From: Cucumis sativus
Lineage: Eukaryota; Streptophyta; Magnoliopsida; Cucurbitales; Cucurbitaceae
Direction of reading: 5' to 3'
Length of the DNA: 64,000 nucleotides
Assembly (NCBI RefSeq): GCF_000004075.3
Contig: NC_026657.2
Coordinates: 620,001 to 684,000 of the forward strand
A program made the position numbers and the translations under genes. The notes beneath the pieces are model-generated. The model saw only the letters and a program-made list of their open reading frames with translations, was not told the origin of the DNA and ran no database searches. Below, piece by piece: positions 62,243 through 64,000 of this stretch (its first letter is position 1; each line of letters opens with the position of its first letter).

Positions 62243-62819
62243 CTGAAATAGATATTTTCCAACAATCCAACATAAACGATTTGTTAAGTACTTCATTATT
62301 CGGCTACTGTTTAATTGTTATTAACAATTTTAGTTGATGAAATGAACTGGCTAATGCCCACCAGACAATTACTATCGTTCCGTACATATACTCAACAATC
62401 ACTACTCTCCCAACTATCCCTAGCCCATTGCAATTTTTCACAAATATCACAAAATCAGCCTTCATACACATCAAATACGTAGATTCACAATAGATATAAC
62501 GAAATTACTGTCTTCGGCAAGTGAGAAAGTACAAGTATGCGAACCCTAAATTGAAGGGACTCGATCAATTAGCTCCACAGTAACCTTGAGGAAGGAGAAA
62601 AAACAGAACCCTAGGACTGATATGAAATCCAACAAACCATAACAAACTTGACCGAAGAACAATAATTTCCAGAAATCAATCATGTCGCGGAAAAACGAAG
62701 GAAAAATTAGAAATAAAAAAATCATGAACGGAAGAACAATAATTCCGAAGAAATCGATGAAGAAGCAAAGTAAATAAAAGAATTGGGAATTGAAAGGAGA
62801 AGGAACTTGAATTTCTTAC
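62243..62819 (-). other. 5'-leader intron of MED10
   Basis: On the minus strand a leader exon ends CTTCCTCCATCAA|GTAAGAAA, and the next begins after TATTTCAG, about 35 bases before the ATG. The donor is near-consensus. Length about 577 bases. Confidence 0.65.
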
Positions 62820-62879
62820 TTGATGGAGGAAGATTGAGGAAAAAATTGAGCGGGAGGGGGGGAGCAAGGGCTGAATGTT

Positions 62880-64000
62880 AACCCCGTGAAAGCTTGAAGC
62901 TTTGAAACCAAGAGGAATTTCAAAAGAGGTCTAATTTGGGGATTTAATGCCAAATCTAAGACTTAAAAACTATTTTAATATATAGTAAATGCCTTTTTTA
63001 ATACAGCCAGTGAACAAATAAATTATTTTAAAATTTTAAAGTGTTTGGAAGCATTTTAAGTTATTTTAAATAAAGATGAGTTTCTTCATAAATATTTTTT
63101 TCTTAATTTAATTTGTTCTAATAATTAAAAACTAATTTTGAGATTTTTTTGTCTATTTTGTTTCTAATTAAGTGTTTAAATAATTTAGTGATTTGGGATT
63201 TTGAATTTTTAAAATTGAGTTTATAAACCTTGTTTTCATTTATAATTTTTGTTTTGTTATTTATTTATATTTTAAAAAATTAAGTCAAGTTTCGAAAATA
63301 AATAAATAAAAGATAATTTTTGGTATTATATAATTTGGCTAGTGATTTAAGTGCATCCCTAAAAAAAGCCATAATTGATCTACTTTTTTTTTTTTGTGAA
63401 AATCGGTTAAAATTTAGCCAAAAAAAAAAGATTCAATCATTTGGTAAGGGTGAAACCATTTTGAAGATGTTTTAAGAGAGTAAGAATAATTTTTAAATCA
63501 AATAATTACCAAACCATTTAAACAAATATGTCTAATGAAGCTTTCAAACTTCAATTTCAATTTATTACAAATTTAAATATATTTCAATATATTACAAATT
63601 TAAATATATTTCAATTTATTACAAATTTAAATATATTTCAATTTATTACAAAATTAAATATATTTCAATTTATTACAAAATTAAATATATTTCAATTTTT
63701 TTTGTAACAGTATAACTCTCAATTACCGAAATAGTTTCAGGTCATGTCAATTACTGAAATAGTTTCAAATTTATGTTTCTATTTTATGAGTTGGTTTTAT
63801 ATACATTTAATTGATCGAGGGTCAACTTAGCTTTGCTACATTTAACATTTCTTTTCTTTTTTAAGGTAGTGGATTATTAAAAAAGTAAACTAACATCATA
63901 AGACCAAAACACACAAAGTCGAATATAACAAAAATGAGAGTGGAAAAAAACCAAGCACACAAAAAAATACACACACACAAAGCTTAGAGAAAAAGGTCCT
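62880..64000. other. Right flank, MED10 promoter side
   Basis: AT-rich DNA that should include the MED10 promoter at its left. Apart from the 27-bp array listed separately, nothing recognisable. Confidence 0.45.
63561..63695. repeat. 27-bp tandem array, 5 copies
   Basis: Five head-to-tail units start at 63561, 63588, 63615, 63642 and 63669. Each has the pattern TTTATTACAAATTTAAATAT then ATTTCAA. Units 1 and 3 are identical, units 4 and 5 are identical (AAATTA variant), and unit 2 has one change. The array ends in a T run. Confidence 0.92.

Overview
This is a plant nuclear DNA window, AT-rich and intron-rich. It carries plastid import, photosynthesis, flavonoid, strigolactone and cell-wall genes of eudicot type. 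The gene sequences and the style of dispersed short repeats suggest a cucurbit (Cucumis-like), but that assignment rests on recognition, not on a search. All ten protein genes could be modelled exon by exon, with reading frame preserved across every junction.

The left half (1-38.5 kb) is gene-dense. In order: a cold-shock-domain/zinc-knuckle RNA-binding protein (minus); leaf ferredoxin-NADP+ reductase FNR (minus, 9 exons, with a GC-AG first intron); TOC34, a chloroplast import GTPase receptor, divergent from FNR; flavanone 3-hydroxylase F3H (minus); a plant-specific acidic protein with a destruction box and a promoter holding two mitosis-specific activator (MSA) sites (plus); FHIT, an Ap3A hydrolase (plus); a GPR107/108-type seven-transmembrane protein (minus, one exon); a secreted GH9 endoglucanase (minus, 7 exons); the strigolactone enzyme D27 (minus, 6 exons); and a bHLH14-like MYC-type jasmonate regulator (minus, 3 exons).

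From 38.5 to 58.9 kb there is about 20 kb without any supportable gene. It is very AT-rich and holds transposon remains: a miniature CACTA element, SINE heads, palindromic MITEs, a larger TIR-like element, tandem duplications, a hairpin and a five-tract G-quadruplex repeat. The right end carries the Mediator subunit MED10 (minus, 5 coding exons plus a 5'-leader intron). Its 2.3-kb last intron hosts two MITE-like elements. A 27-bp x 5 tandem array lies near the right edge.

The most unusual observation is in FHIT. Restoring the conserved Pro-Gly-His-Val of the HIT fold requires a 3-nucleotide microexon (GTC, 18749-18751). It lies between an ordinary GT-AG intron and what looks like a textbook U12-type AT-AC intron. 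Gene finders would normally miss this. No bacterial-style system (operon, CRISPR or similar) is present, and the genes are functionally unrelated neighbours apart from the shared plastid theme of FNR/TOC34.
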